Assembly (NCBI GenBank): GCA_020624805.1
Contig: JAHKVW010000029.1
Span: forward strand, 1-64,000
Source: a bacterium
GTDB lineage: Bacteria; Bacillota; Clostridia; Oscillospirales; Acutalibacteraceae
Length of the DNA: 64,000 nt
Direction of reading: 5' to 3'
The notes under the pieces are model-generated. The model was given only the letters and a program-made list of their open reading frames with translations. It made no database searches and was not told the origin of the DNA. The position numbers and the translations under genes are program-made. Numbering within the stretch: the stretch's first letter is position 1; every line of letters begins with the position of its first letter. Positions 28,227 through 37,863 of this stretch are shown here, one piece after another.

Positions 28227-28800
28227 CTTTCTTTACCAAAATCGCGCGGATGGCGATGATCAGCAGCGGTACGACGATCGCCTGGATCAGCAGTCCGAAC
28301 CATCCCGCGCATATCTGTCCCCATATCATCTCCACAGAGAACGGCGCGACGCTTTGGAAGATCGCGACCATTCCGAGGAACACGGCGCGACCCGCGAGCT
28401 GAGCGAGGATCACGGCGGGGAATGCCCACAATCCGTTTTCATAGATCCTCTTCGAGAACAGTCCCGATACCAGCGCGAATACGGCGAGCTCCGCCATCAT
28501 GAACGGCAGTCTGGGCAGAGCGGGCATCGGATCGCCCATCAGCGAGGTGAACACAAAGCTGACGACGGGAGAGAGTACGCCGACAGCGAGCGCCCATTTC
28601 CATCCGAGCAGACAGCCGCCGATCAGTACCGGAAGGTACATCGGCAACAGCTGAACGCCGCCGGGTTGTCCGAGCGCGATATGGACGATCTGCGGCAGGA
28701 CGACCGCCAGCGCGATCAGACCGACGGACAAGATGGCGTTCAGGGTGAGCTTCTTTCGGGCAGTCGCGTTTTGTTTGGTCAATACGTTTTCTAACATCAA
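28219..28800 (-). CDS. ECF transporter S component-like membrane protein
   Basis: GVQLLPMYLPVLIGGCLLGWKWALAVGVLSPVVSF; about 6 TM. Confidence 0.75.
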   Translation of the reverse strand: MMLENVLTKQNATARKKLTLNAILSVGLIALAVVLPQIVHIALGQPGGVQLLPMYLPVLIGGCLLGWKWALAVGVLSPVVSFVFTSLMGDPMPALPRLPFMMAELAVFALVSGLFSKRIYENGLWAFPAVILAQLAGRAVFLGMVAIFQSVAPFSVEMIWGQICAGWFGLLIQAIVVPLLIIAIRAILVKKDD

Positions 28801-28983
28801 TATTCTCCTCTCGTCTTAGAAATCAGTATCATAATATGAATATATGATAACAAAGATCATTCGTCCGTGCAAGTGATTTTTGCCCGGTTGATGACGGAAA
28901 GTTGCGGGTTATTCATATTTATTGACTTTGACGGTGAAATCACTTAAAATTGAGGTATCTGATTATCTCTATGAGGTGGGATT

Positions 28984-29532
28984 ATGAACATAAAAAAATG
29001 GAACGCGCGGCTGTCGCTGTTAACGGTCGTGCTGTTTTTGATACATGAAGGGTATCAGCTGTATGCCTACACCACCATGTATTACAACCCGGTTTTGTCA
29101 AAGGTCACGGGCTACGCGCTCACCGGCGCAATGGCGCTGCACGTGATCCTGTCGTTGATGAGCGTGTTCATCCTGCATGACGCAAAGAAGGTTGCTTACA
29201 AAAAGCTGAATATCAAAACCGTGCTGCAGCGCATCAGCGGGGTATTGATCGTACTGCTTTTGCCGCTGCATATTTTTTCATTCGGTATACTCAAAAGCAG
29301 TATCGGCGGGGTCGGGTACATCCTGACGGAGATCGCTCAGATCCTGTTTTACGCGGCGCTTTGTTGTCATGTCGCGTTATCCTTTTCCAATTCGCTCGTT
29401 ACACTGGGATACCTTGCGGATATGCGCAAAAAGCGTATCATCGACGTCATTGTCACCGTCATCAGCGTGATAATGTTTATCGCGGCAAGCGTGATCATCA
29501 CGTCGGCGCATACTATGATATTCAAAGGTTAG
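28984..29532 (+). CDS. Cytochrome b-like membrane subunit of a fumarate reductase/succinate dehydrogenase-type complex (predicted)
   Basis: Five TM segments with four membrane-embedded His (FLIHEGY, ALHVILS, LPLHIFS, CCHVALS); directly upstream of FrdA- and FrdB-like genes. Confidence 0.6.
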   Translation: MNIKKWNARLSLLTVVLFLIHEGYQLYAYTTMYYNPVLSKVTGYALTGAMALHVILSLMSVFILHDAKKVAYKKLNIKTVLQRISGVLIVLLLPLHIFSFGILKSSIGGVGYILTEIAQILFYAALCCHVALSFSNSLVTLGYLADMRKKRIIDVIVTVISVIMFIAASVIITSAHTMIFKG

Positions 29533-29543
29533 GCGGTGCTGAA

Positions 29544-31178
29544 ATGAAACATGTATTAGTGATCGGAAGCGGCATCGCCGGACTGAGCTGTGCCATCAAC
29601 TGCGCGCAAAAGGGGATGCAGGTCACGATGGTATCGCCGTTTCCCTCGGAGCGAGCCCAGTCTGTTTTAGCGGCGGGCGGTATCAACGCCGTGACCGCTT
29701 CCTGTGAGGTGGGCGACAGCGTTGACAGTCATATCGACGACACCCTCAAAGGCGGTTGTGATATCGCGGGCAAAGAGGCTGTCAGAGGCTTGTGCGAGAG
29801 CGCGCCCGACATCATCGATTGGCTCAAAAAGAACGGTACGGTCTTTACGACCGATGCCGACGGCAATGTCAGCAAACGCGCGTTCGGCGGTCAATCCTAT
29901 CGGCGCTCCTGTTTTTGCGGCGCCTCTACGGGCAAACAGATCGTGACCGCGCTCGTGATGGAGGCGAGAGGCTTTGAGGGCACGGGCAGGATCAAGCGTC
30001 GGCTTTGGGCGGATTTTTACAGTGCGCTGATCAAAGACGGCGAGTGCTTCGGCGCCGTATTATATAATGAAGCGACAAGAAAGCCCGAGGCGATCACAGC
30101 GGACTGCGTCGTCATCGCGACAGGCGGACAGAACGCGCTGTTCGGTAAGACGACAGGCTCCACCCAGTGCGACGGCTATGTTGCCGGAAAGCTCCTGACG
30201 CAGGGTGTGGAGCTGAAAAACCTCGAATTCATCCAATACCATCCCACGACCATCGAGACCGCGCAGAAGAGGATGCTGATCTCTGAGGCGGTCAGGGGAG
30301 AGGGCGGCAGGCTCTATATAGAAGAAAACGGTCGGCGCGTCTATTTTATGGAGGACAAATACGGTGAGCGCGGCAACCTCATGCCCCGCGATATCGTGTC
30401 GCGCTGTATCGAGGAAACCGGAAAACAGGTCTATCTGGATATCACCTTCCTCGGCAAAGAAAAGATATTGCAAAAGCTGCCCGAGGTCTATGAGCTGTGC
30501 AAAAAATACCGCGGGATCGACATCACCAAAGAGAGCATCCCCGTCACACCGTCGGTGCACTTTTTCATGGGCGGTATTGCGGTGAAGAACAACCACGAAA
30601 CCAATATCAAAAACCTCTACGCGATCGGAGAATGTGCCTCTATCTACCACGGCGCGAATCGTCTGGGCGGTAATTCACTGCTCGCGGCGATCTACGGCGG
30701 CAAGGTAGCGGCAAATTCCATCGAACAGGCGGAATCGAACGATACACCCAACGATTGGTCAAAGGAATTGAAAGAAGCGGAGGAAAAGCTGCGTTCTCTC
30801 AAAGGCTCCAAAAGCCCCTATCCCGTCAAATATATCCGCGATATGCTTGCCGAGACGATGCAGGAGGATCTCGGGATCGTCCGCGACGCCGATAAGTTAC
30901 AGAAGGGGATCGACGATGTGTCGTTCTATCTGTCCGTTGCGGATAAGATCCGCTTCGACAGCTCCGAGATGGCGTACTTCGGCTATAGCCTGAAGGATAT
31001 ATTGACGCTCGCCAAGGCGACCCTGCTCTGCGCGCTGAGTCGAAAGGAAAGCCGCGGCGCGCATTACAGAAGTGACTGTCCGGCGGCGTCGGACGCATAC
31101 AAAGCCGCCACTATCATTCGTTATGATAACGGCGAATTCACCACCTACCTCGATACGGAGGACAAGTATGAGAATTAA
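29544..31178 (+). CDS. Fumarate reductase/succinate dehydrogenase flavoprotein subunit
   Basis: VLVIGSGIAGLSCAINCA; SVLAAGGINA; FIQYHPTTI; GECASIYHGANRLGGNSLLAAI. Confidence 0.88.
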   Translation: MKHVLVIGSGIAGLSCAINCAQKGMQVTMVSPFPSERAQSVLAAGGINAVTASCEVGDSVDSHIDDTLKGGCDIAGKEAVRGLCESAPDIIDWLKKNGTVFTTDADGNVSKRAFGGQSYRRSCFCGASTGKQIVTALVMEARGFEGTGRIKRRLWADFYSALIKDGECFGAVLYNEATRKPEAITADCVVIATGGQNALFGKTTGSTQCDGYVAGKLLTQGVELKNLEFIQYHPTTIETAQKRMLISEAVRGEGGRLYIEENGRRVYFMEDKYGERGNLMPRDIVSRCIEETGKQVYLDITFLGKEKILQKLPEVYELCKKYRGIDITKESIPVTPSVHFFMGGIAVKNNHETNIKNLYAIGECASIYHGANRLGGNSLLAAIYGGKVAANSIEQAESNDTPNDWSKELKEAEEKLRSLKGSKSPYPVKYIRDMLAETMQEDLGIVRDADKLQKGIDDVSFYLSVADKIRFDSSEMAYFGYSLKDILTLAKATLLCALSRKESRGAHYRSDCPAASDAYKAATIIRYDNGEFTTYLDTEDKYEN

Positions 31179-31842
31179 AATATTGCGCCAAATGTCGCCT
31201 GTCACGGAGCCGTATTGGCAGGAGTTCGAAGGCGATTTTGCAAAGGATCAGTCCGTCGCGGGTATGCTCGACGAGCTGAATTACAAGGATGATCTGTTCG
31301 ACGTCAACGGCGATCCCGCGCCGAGGATCCAGTGGGAGTGTTCGTGCCTGCAGGGAATGTGCGGCGCGTGCGCGATGGTCATCAACGGCAGACCCGCCCT
31401 CGCCTGTGAGGTCTTTTTGAGAGATATCAAGGGCGATACCGTGGTTATCGAGCCGCTGAAAAAGTTCGCGACCATCTCCGATCTGGTGGTCGACCGCGGC
31501 ATTATCCATCAAAATCTGAAAAAAGCGAATGTGTATATCGGAGAGTACGAGGGCGCCGATCCTAAGGAGTATGACCACATGTACGCGGCGGGCAAGTGCC
31601 TCAAATGCGGCTTGTGTCTGGAGGTTTGTCCCAACTATTCTGACGGCAGCAGCTTCTACGGCGCGGCATTCGCCAACGACTGCTTCCTGATCGCGTCACG
31701 CAGCAAATCCCGTAAAAAAGCGATCACGAAGTCATATCAAAAGAACTTTGAGCAGGGCTGTTCCAAGGCGCTGTCTTGTGTGGACGTCTGCCCGATGAAG
31801 ATCCCGACCCTCGCGTCGATCGCGAAGATGAACCGCAGATAA
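31168..31842 (+). CDS. Fumarate reductase/succinate dehydrogenase iron-sulfur subunit
   Basis: WECSCLQGMCGACAMVINGRPALAC (2Fe-2S), CLKCGLCLEVCP, CSKALSCVDVCPMKI; overlaps the upstream gene by 11 nt. Confidence 0.9.
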   Translation: MRIKILRQMSPVTEPYWQEFEGDFAKDQSVAGMLDELNYKDDLFDVNGDPAPRIQWECSCLQGMCGACAMVINGRPALACEVFLRDIKGDTVVIEPLKKFATISDLVVDRGIIHQNLKKANVYIGEYEGADPKEYDHMYAAGKCLKCGLCLEVCPNYSDGSSFYGAAFANDCFLIASRSKSRKKAITKSYQKNFEQGCSKALSCVDVCPMKIPTLASIAKMNRR

Positions 31843-31853
31843 CGGGTGGCAAC

Positions 31854-32303
31854 ATGAAAATAACGTGTCAAAAACTGGACGATCATCATATACATGACCT
31901 TGCACAGCTATCGGGAGCACAGGGATTTCCGTATCCGATAGCGGAGGATACCGCGCGGATCTATTGCCGAAATCGGGACGCGTCCGATCCCGGTGTACAG
32001 ACCTACGGCGTTTTTGAGGAGGGTAAGCTCGTCAGCGTGATGACCGCCACCTATTGCGTGGTGTTTCCGTGCGACGACTCGCCGAGCGGTCGGATCGCGC
32101 ATATCAGCGGCGCGTATACACTGCCCGCTTATCGGCACAAGGGCTATGCGACCGAGCTGTTGACGGCGATCCAAGCGGACGCTGTCGCGTTCGGCGCGGA
32201 TTATCTGTGCTGTGACAGCACGGCGGACGGTCTGTACCGCAGCTTCGGGATGTACCCGACGTCGGATGACGAAACAAGAATGTGGAAAAAGCTCAATGAA
32301 TGA
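31854..32303 (+). CDS. GNAT-family N-acetyltransferase
   Basis: ISGAYTLPAYRHKGYATELLTAI acetyl-CoA binding motif. Confidence 0.8.
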   Translation: MKITCQKLDDHHIHDLAQLSGAQGFPYPIAEDTARIYCRNRDASDPGVQTYGVFEEGKLVSVMTATYCVVFPCDDSPSGRIAHISGAYTLPAYRHKGYATELLTAIQADAVAFGADYLCCDSTADGLYRSFGMYPTSDDETRMWKKLNE

Positions 32304-32315
32304 GGAGGAAAACAT

Positions 32316-33812
32316 ATGATAGAAACAGGCTGGGTATCGATCCTGCCGCCTTTGATCGCCATCGTGCTCGCGCTGGTGACCAAAGAGGTGTACTCGTCGC
32401 TGTTCCTCGGCGTTTTGTCGGGAATGGTGATCTATGTCGTATCGGCGCAGGAGCCGTTTATGGCGGTGTTCTCTCGTATCTTCGACATGATGGCGCAAAA
32501 GATCGCGGACAACGCCTATATGATCATCTTTTTGGCACTGCTGTGGGCGGTGATCACGCTGGTCGGAAAATCCGGCGGCACGGCGGCTTACGGACGATGG
32601 GCGGAAAAACGGCTCAAGAATAAGCGCGCGACACTGCTGACGACCGCGTTGTTGGGTATTCTGATCTTCATCGACGACGGCTTCAACTGCCTGACGATCG
32701 GCACGGTCATGCGCCCGGTCTATGACCGCCAGCGTATCTCGCGTGAAAAGCTCGCCTATATTATCGACGCGACCGCGGCGCCGATCTGCATCATCGCGCC
32801 CGTGTCCTCATGGGCGGTAGCGGTAGCGTCGGAGGTCAGCGATACCAACGGCTTTCAGACGTTTTTGTCCACCGTTCCCTATAATTTATATGCACTGCTC
32901 ACGATCATGATGGTCGCGTTCATCTGTATCACGGGGCTCGACTTCGGCAAGATGCGCAAGGCGGAGGAAAAGGCCCAGCTCGAGGGCAACGGCGACACTA
33001 TGACCGAAGAAAAGGATGACACGCAAGAGAGCAAGGGTCGGGTCATCGATCTGGTTCTGCCCATCCTCGTGCTCATCGTCTGCGCGATCCTCGGCATGGC
33101 GTATGTCGGCGGCTTCTTCAGCGGCACGCCCTTCTCTGAGGCGATCGGCGCGAATCCGACCGCGGGCTTGTCCCTCGGTGCGTTCGCGGGTCTGGTGACA
33201 GCCTTCATCCTGTATATCCCCCGCAAGATTATGAAGCCCAAGCAGTTTGCGGGCAATATCGTCAGCGGTATCGGCAGTATCGTACCGCCCATGCTGATCC
33301 TGATCCTCTCTTGGACGCTCGGCGGCGTATGCCGTGAGCTGATCGGCACCGGCGAGTTCATCTCCGGCTTTATCGCGTCATCGAACGTGCCGCTGCAGCT
33401 GCTGCCCTTCGTGGTATTCGTGATCGCGGCGCTGATGTCCTTCTCGATGGGTACGTCATGGGGCACCTTCGGTCTGCTGATCCCCATCGTGACCATGATC
33501 TGTTCGGCGACTGCCGGCAGCGAGCTGTTGGTTCCCACTCTGGGCGCGACGCTTGCCGGTTCTGTTTACGGCGACCACTGCTCACCGATCTCCGATACGA
33601 CGATCCTCGCCTCCACCGGCGCGCAGTGTGAGCATATCCGCCATGTAGAGACCCAGATCCCCTATGCGACCTTGACCGCCGTTGTCTGCGCGGTCGGCTA
33701 CTTGATCATCGGCTTCACCAATATGCCGTGGATCGGTCTGGGCGTAAGCGCGGCGCTGTTGATCGGCGCGATGCTGATCCTCCGTAAGGTCTATCGACCG
33801 AAGGAAGCGTAA
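32316..33812 (+). CDS. Na+/H+ antiporter NhaC-family protein
   Basis: TALLGILIFIDDGFNCLTIGTVMRPV; SWGTFGLLIPI; GDHCSPISDTTILAS. Confidence 0.88.
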   Translation: MIETGWVSILPPLIAIVLALVTKEVYSSLFLGVLSGMVIYVVSAQEPFMAVFSRIFDMMAQKIADNAYMIIFLALLWAVITLVGKSGGTAAYGRWAEKRLKNKRATLLTTALLGILIFIDDGFNCLTIGTVMRPVYDRQRISREKLAYIIDATAAPICIIAPVSSWAVAVASEVSDTNGFQTFLSTVPYNLYALLTIMMVAFICITGLDFGKMRKAEEKAQLEGNGDTMTEEKDDTQESKGRVIDLVLPILVLIVCAILGMAYVGGFFSGTPFSEAIGANPTAGLSLGAFAGLVTAFILYIPRKIMKPKQFAGNIVSGIGSIVPPMLILILSWTLGGVCRELIGTGEFISGFIASSNVPLQLLPFVVFVIAALMSFSMGTSWGTFGLLIPIVTMICSATAGSELLVPTLGATLAGSVYGDHCSPISDTTILASTGAQCEHIRHVETQIPYATLTAVVCAVGYLIIGFTNMPWIGLGVSAALLIGAMLILRKVYRPKEA

Positions 33813-33830
33813 ACATCATACCGTATGAAA

Positions 33831-33872
33831 AGACCACCCGTTTTGATTTGATGAACGGGTGGTTCGTTTTAT
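33831..33872 (+). terminator. Intrinsic terminator
   Basis: ACCACCCGTTttgatttgatgAACGGGTGGT then T-rich. Confidence 0.7.
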
Positions 33873-33959
33873 GCAAATTCTCACTAACAAAAAATCGGTA
33901 ACCGGCGGTGTGCCGATTACCGATATTTTGTCTTATTCTGTTTTAGACTCTACGAGCGA

Positions 33960-35225
33960 TCATGCCGGTTTCTTTTTTGTGATCGCTTTGTAAACAGGCT
34001 TCATCGTCAGACCCTGGATGACCGTGGTGAAGAATACGACGGCATAGGTACAGCCGAGGATGATGTAATAGACCTTTTCGGGCACCATATCCCTGGTGCT
34101 CATCGCAAGGGCGACGGACAAGCCTCCTCGCAGTCCGCCCCATGTAAACAGTGTGATGAAGCCGCCTCGGGAGAATCCGTCGGGGATCTCGCCCATGAAC
34201 AGCGAAGAGATCGACAGACTGCTGACGCGGGAGATCAGGTTTGCGGCGATCGCGATGAACGAAAGCAGCAGGACGCTCTCCATTTTGAGGATGCTGACAA
34301 ATGACAATCCCAAGAGCACATACAGGATCGAGTTGAAGAATACGTCGAGCGTCTCCCAGAAGGAGTCGAACAGCTCCGCGTGCTCCTTTTCCTCGGATTC
34401 CGCGTATTTGGAGCGCAGGTGAGAGAACAGGATACCGCAGATGACGGATGCGATCGCGCCGGAGCAGTGGAACACTTCGCACAGCGAATACGCCAGAGAA
34501 ACAGCCAGTAGGCTGATAAAGATCTTGAGCTGCGGATGCTTCGAGAAGCGGAACATCAAGAAGCAAATCAGTGTGACGATAACGCCGATAGCGACCGCGC
34601 CGAGTACCTCGCGGAGCATCACGGTGAGGAAGCCCTGTTCCTCAGAACCGCTTGCCTTTACCATGCCGGAGAAGCAGACGAACAGCGCGACGCCGATACC
34701 GTCGTTGAACAGGGATTCACCCTGGATCAGGAAGGAGGTATCCTTCGGCAGACCGAACTTGCTGAGGATACCGGTGGCGGCGATGGGATCGGTGGGGGCG
34801 ATGATACTGCCGAACATCAGGCATACGGGCAGGGAGAGATTGAGTCCGAGCAAAAGGCTCGCGCCGTAGATCAGCATACCGTAGAATACCGCGCCGAGCA
34901 GGGTACATACCAACGAGAGCACGGTGATCTGTCTTGCCATCTTTTTGAAGTCGGATAACTTCATATGGCAGGAACCGGCGAACAGCATGAAGCACAGCAC
35001 GCCGTTCATCAAGAAGTCGTGGATATCGAACCCCTGTATTTCTTTGAGGACGTTTCCGACGCTGGTGTCGTTGAATACCGCTATACCGATCAGCAGAACG
35101 ATACCGAGGATGGTCGAAAACAGCATGAGTCCGATCTCGTAGGTCAGCTTGGTGACCTTCTCGTTAAAGAATCCAAGGATACATACCAAAGCGATGATTC
35201 CGGCAAACATATATAATGTTTCCAT
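33960..35225 (-). CDS. CPA1-type cation:proton antiporter
   Basis: FMLFAGSCHMKL, GSIIAPTDPIAATGIL, LIQGESLFNDGIGVALF, TLFTWGGLRGGLSVALA; start set at METLYMFAG. Confidence 0.88.
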   Translation of the reverse strand: METLYMFAGIIALVCILGFFNEKVTKLTYEIGLMLFSTILGIVLLIGIAVFNDTSVGNVLKEIQGFDIHDFLMNGVLCFMLFAGSCHMKLSDFKKMARQITVLSLVCTLLGAVFYGMLIYGASLLLGLNLSLPVCLMFGSIIAPTDPIAATGILSKFGLPKDTSFLIQGESLFNDGIGVALFVCFSGMVKASGSEEQGFLTVMLREVLGAVAIGVIVTLICFLMFRFSKHPQLKIFISLLAVSLAYSLCEVFHCSGAIASVICGILFSHLRSKYAESEEKEHAELFDSFWETLDVFFNSILYVLLGLSFVSILKMESVLLLSFIAIAANLISRVSSLSISSLFMGEIPDGFSRGGFITLFTWGGLRGGLSVALAMSTRDMVPEKVYYIILGCTYAVVFFTTVIQGLTMKPVYKAITKKKPA

Positions 35226-35450
35226 ATATTTCTTTTCCTCCTTTTTCTTTTGGTTGCCCCTCATATTTTGACGGCGATGACGGAATCCGCACAGCTGTAC
35301 ACAAGGCACTGCCGCTGCGCGGATACGACCTTTCATGACGCCGTATATGCCGATTTTTATACATTATAGCATAAAAACAGCGGCTTGAAAACCCGTAAAA
35401 TAGAAATTTTTACAAAAGATTGCCGGGTTCATCTTACACACGCCGCCCTT

Positions 35451-35537
35451 TGTAGCAGATGTAGCAGCAAGAAATGGTTGTTTTCAGAAAAGCTCTTTTT
35501 TAAGAGAGTTTACTTTTTACCTGCTACATCTGCTACA
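35451..35537. repeat. Perfect 17-bp inverted repeat TGTAGCAGATGTAGCAG with a 53-nt loop
   Basis: Left arm 35451-35467, right arm 35521-35537; each arm is itself a near-tandem TGTAGCAG(A). Confidence 0.8.
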
Positions 35538-35653
35538 TCGAAAATTTTTGTGTTTTGATCCGTGAAATGCAGTGCGAAACTCTTGTCATCAAAATGAACA
35601 TATGCTATACTCATAAAAAAGAGATCCATATGATCGGAGAAGGAGTGAAAGAG

Positions 35654-36064
35654 ATGAAAGAGCTGACCGTTGACGCTGTAGTAGGGAACATTGAGACCAT
35701 CACCGATTTTGTCAACGCGGAGCTGGAGCTCCTCGACTGTCCGCTGAAGGTACAGATACAGATCGACGTCGCGATCGACGAGCTGTTCGGCAACATTGCT
35801 CACTATGCCTACGGGAATATCATGGGCAAGGCGACGGTGCAGATCGCCTTTGACGAGGCATCACACACTCTGACACTGACCTTTATCGACAGCGGTACGC
35901 CCTTTGATCCGCTCAAAAAGACTGATCCCGATACCACGCTCTCCGCACAGGAGCGCAGCATCGGCGGCTTGGGGATCTTTCTCGTCAAAAAGTCGATGGA
36001 TCATATGGAATACCGTTATCAAGACGGACACAATATACTCTCTATCATGAAAAAATTGGGGTGA
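35654..36064 (+). CDS. Anti-sigma regulatory factor (RsbW/SpoIIAB-like HATPase)
   Basis: QIDVAIDELFGNIAHYAYG, IDSGTPFDPL, GGLGIFLVKKSMD. Confidence 0.88.
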   Translation: MKELTVDAVVGNIETITDFVNAELELLDCPLKVQIQIDVAIDELFGNIAHYAYGNIMGKATVQIAFDEASHTLTLTFIDSGTPFDPLKKTDPDTTLSAQERSIGGLGIFLVKKSMDHMEYRYQDGHNILSIMKKLG

Positions 36065-36069
36065 TTATT

Positions 36070-37518
36070 ATGGGAAAAATCAAAGAATACTTTAAGATCT
36101 ATGAATCGGAAGAGACCAAGGCGGTTTTTGAACAAAACGATTATGAAGGAAACCGCCTGTCTTATTATGTCATTCTCTCCTGCGCGGTGATCCTGCTCAT
36201 CTCGTGGGGCCTCAATCTGGCAGGGGTCTTCACTGTCCCTAAGGTCAGGATGAATGTCCTCGCCGTATTGGGCTTGATTGAGTTCGCTATTCCGGTCGTG
36301 CTGTATCTCAAGTTCAAGGGACAACGGCGCTGGCTCAAATATGTGATGGTCATCGCCCTGCTGTTTGCCTGTACCCAGCTGTTCAGCATCCTTAACCATA
36401 ATGTTATCCTGATCATGGTTCTGCCCGTCATGCTGTCGAGCCGTTATTTTTCCAAGGGCTTTACGGTGATGATCTCGATTTTGACGGTGATTTTCGCCAC
36501 TGTCGGCAGCATCATGACGGTACTGTTCGGTATCATCGACCTGAACTTCTATCCCTCGCCCGAGAAAGGCACGGTCATCGTCATTGAACAAAAGCTGCGT
36601 GAAGCGATCGTAGCCCTGGGCATCGATCCCTCCAAAGCGGTGATCAGCATGATGGTCAACGGCTTTTTGCCGCGACTGCTGGCGTTCACCGTCATATGCT
36701 TCATCTCGATCTATATCGCTAAGCGCGGTCATGATATGGTACTCAGACAGAATGAGATCGCCCGCGCTTCCGCTAACGTCAAGGCGGAGCTGAACACCGC
36801 CACCCAGATCCAGAACGGTATGGTTCCCAGCATCTTCCCCGCTTTTCCGGGACGCAAGGAATTTGACATCCACGCCGGCATGTACACCGCGAAGGAGGTC
36901 GGCGGCGACTTCTACGACTTTTTCCTGATCGATGAGAAACACCTCGCGATGGTGATCGCGGATGTCTCGGGAAAGGGCGTTCCCGCGGCGCTGTTCATGA
37001 TGGCTTCTAAGATTTTGATCAACGACAGAGCGCTCATGGGCGGCACCCCCGCCGAGATCCTCCAATTCGTCAACGATCGTATTTGCAGCAATAACCAGGC
37101 GGAGATGTTCGTCACCGTATGGTTGGGCATCCTCGATCTCGAAACAGGCGATGTGATCGCCGCCAACGCAGGTCATGAATACCCTGTGATCCGCAAAGAC
37201 GGCGGAAAATACGAGCTGCTCAAGGACAAACACGGCTTTGTCGTCGGCGGTATGGAAGGTATCAGATACAAGGATTATGAGTTCAAGCTCGGCAAGGGCG
37301 ATTCCATCTTCCTTTATACCGACGGCATTCCCGAGGCGAACAACATCGAAGAGGAACAGTTCGGCACCGACAGGATGGTGGACGCGCTGAACATCAAGCC
37401 CGAAGGCACGCCGGAAGAGGTTCTGATCAATGTGAAAAACGAAGTCAACACCTTTGTCGGCGACGCGGTCCAGTTCGATGATCTGACCATGCTTTGCCTG
37501 CGTTTTAACGGCGAATAA
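36070..37518 (+). CDS. Multi-TM SpoIIE/RsbU-type PP2C protein phosphatase
   Basis: AKEVGGDFYDFFLIDEKHLAMVIADVSGKGVPAALFM; FLYTDGIPEANN. Confidence 0.9.
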   Translation: MGKIKEYFKIYESEETKAVFEQNDYEGNRLSYYVILSCAVILLISWGLNLAGVFTVPKVRMNVLAVLGLIEFAIPVVLYLKFKGQRRWLKYVMVIALLFACTQLFSILNHNVILIMVLPVMLSSRYFSKGFTVMISILTVIFATVGSIMTVLFGIIDLNFYPSPEKGTVIVIEQKLREAIVALGIDPSKAVISMMVNGFLPRLLAFTVICFISIYIAKRGHDMVLRQNEIARASANVKAELNTATQIQNGMVPSIFPAFPGRKEFDIHAGMYTAKEVGGDFYDFFLIDEKHLAMVIADVSGKGVPAALFMMASKILINDRALMGGTPAEILQFVNDRICSNNQAEMFVTVWLGILDLETGDVIAANAGHEYPVIRKDGGKYELLKDKHGFVVGGMEGIRYKDYEFKLGKGDSIFLYTDGIPEANNIEEEQFGTDRMVDALNIKPEGTPEEVLINVKNEVNTFVGDAVQFDDLTMLCLRFNGE

Positions 37519-37545
37519 ACATTGTTCTTCTTATAAGAAAAAGAT

Positions 37546-37583
37546 AAGCACATTCGACTGAAAATGCCGAATGTGCTTTTTTG
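37546..37583 (+). terminator. Intrinsic terminator
   Basis: AAGCACATTCGactgaaaatgcCGAATGTGCTTTTTT. Confidence 0.8.
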
Positions 37584-37634
37584 ATTGCTTCAACGATTCG
37601 CGTTGCTTTAGAGTGTAGAAAAACCTGTAAAAGC

Positions 37635-37813
37635 CTTCCTTGGTGCCTCCGAATGGAGGCGGATGAATTGCATCAAATGTTTGAGCAAAGCGAGTTACCA
37701 TTAGAATAGTGTTGATCAAGCCTTAATAATTTGTAGGTTTCTCCCTTCGGTCGATCAATTTATGCAATTCCTCAGTCGCCTACAGGCGACAGCTCCTTTT
37801 ACCAAAAGGAGCC
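37635..37813. repeat. Modular intergenic repeats
   Basis: 37635-37697 is the inverse of the CGCTTYGCTCAAACA-TTT-ATRCAAT module at 19104; 37754-37813 matches 3393-3461. Confidence 0.6.
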
Positions 37814-37863
37814 TTGGAAATCGACTGCTCAAATTATATTGATACTTTTTCGACACGCTCGGA

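Noticed and set aside
36019-37233. 404-aa minus-strand ORF opposite the SpoIIE-like phosphatase
   Set aside because: Antisense shadow of a convincing PP2C gene.
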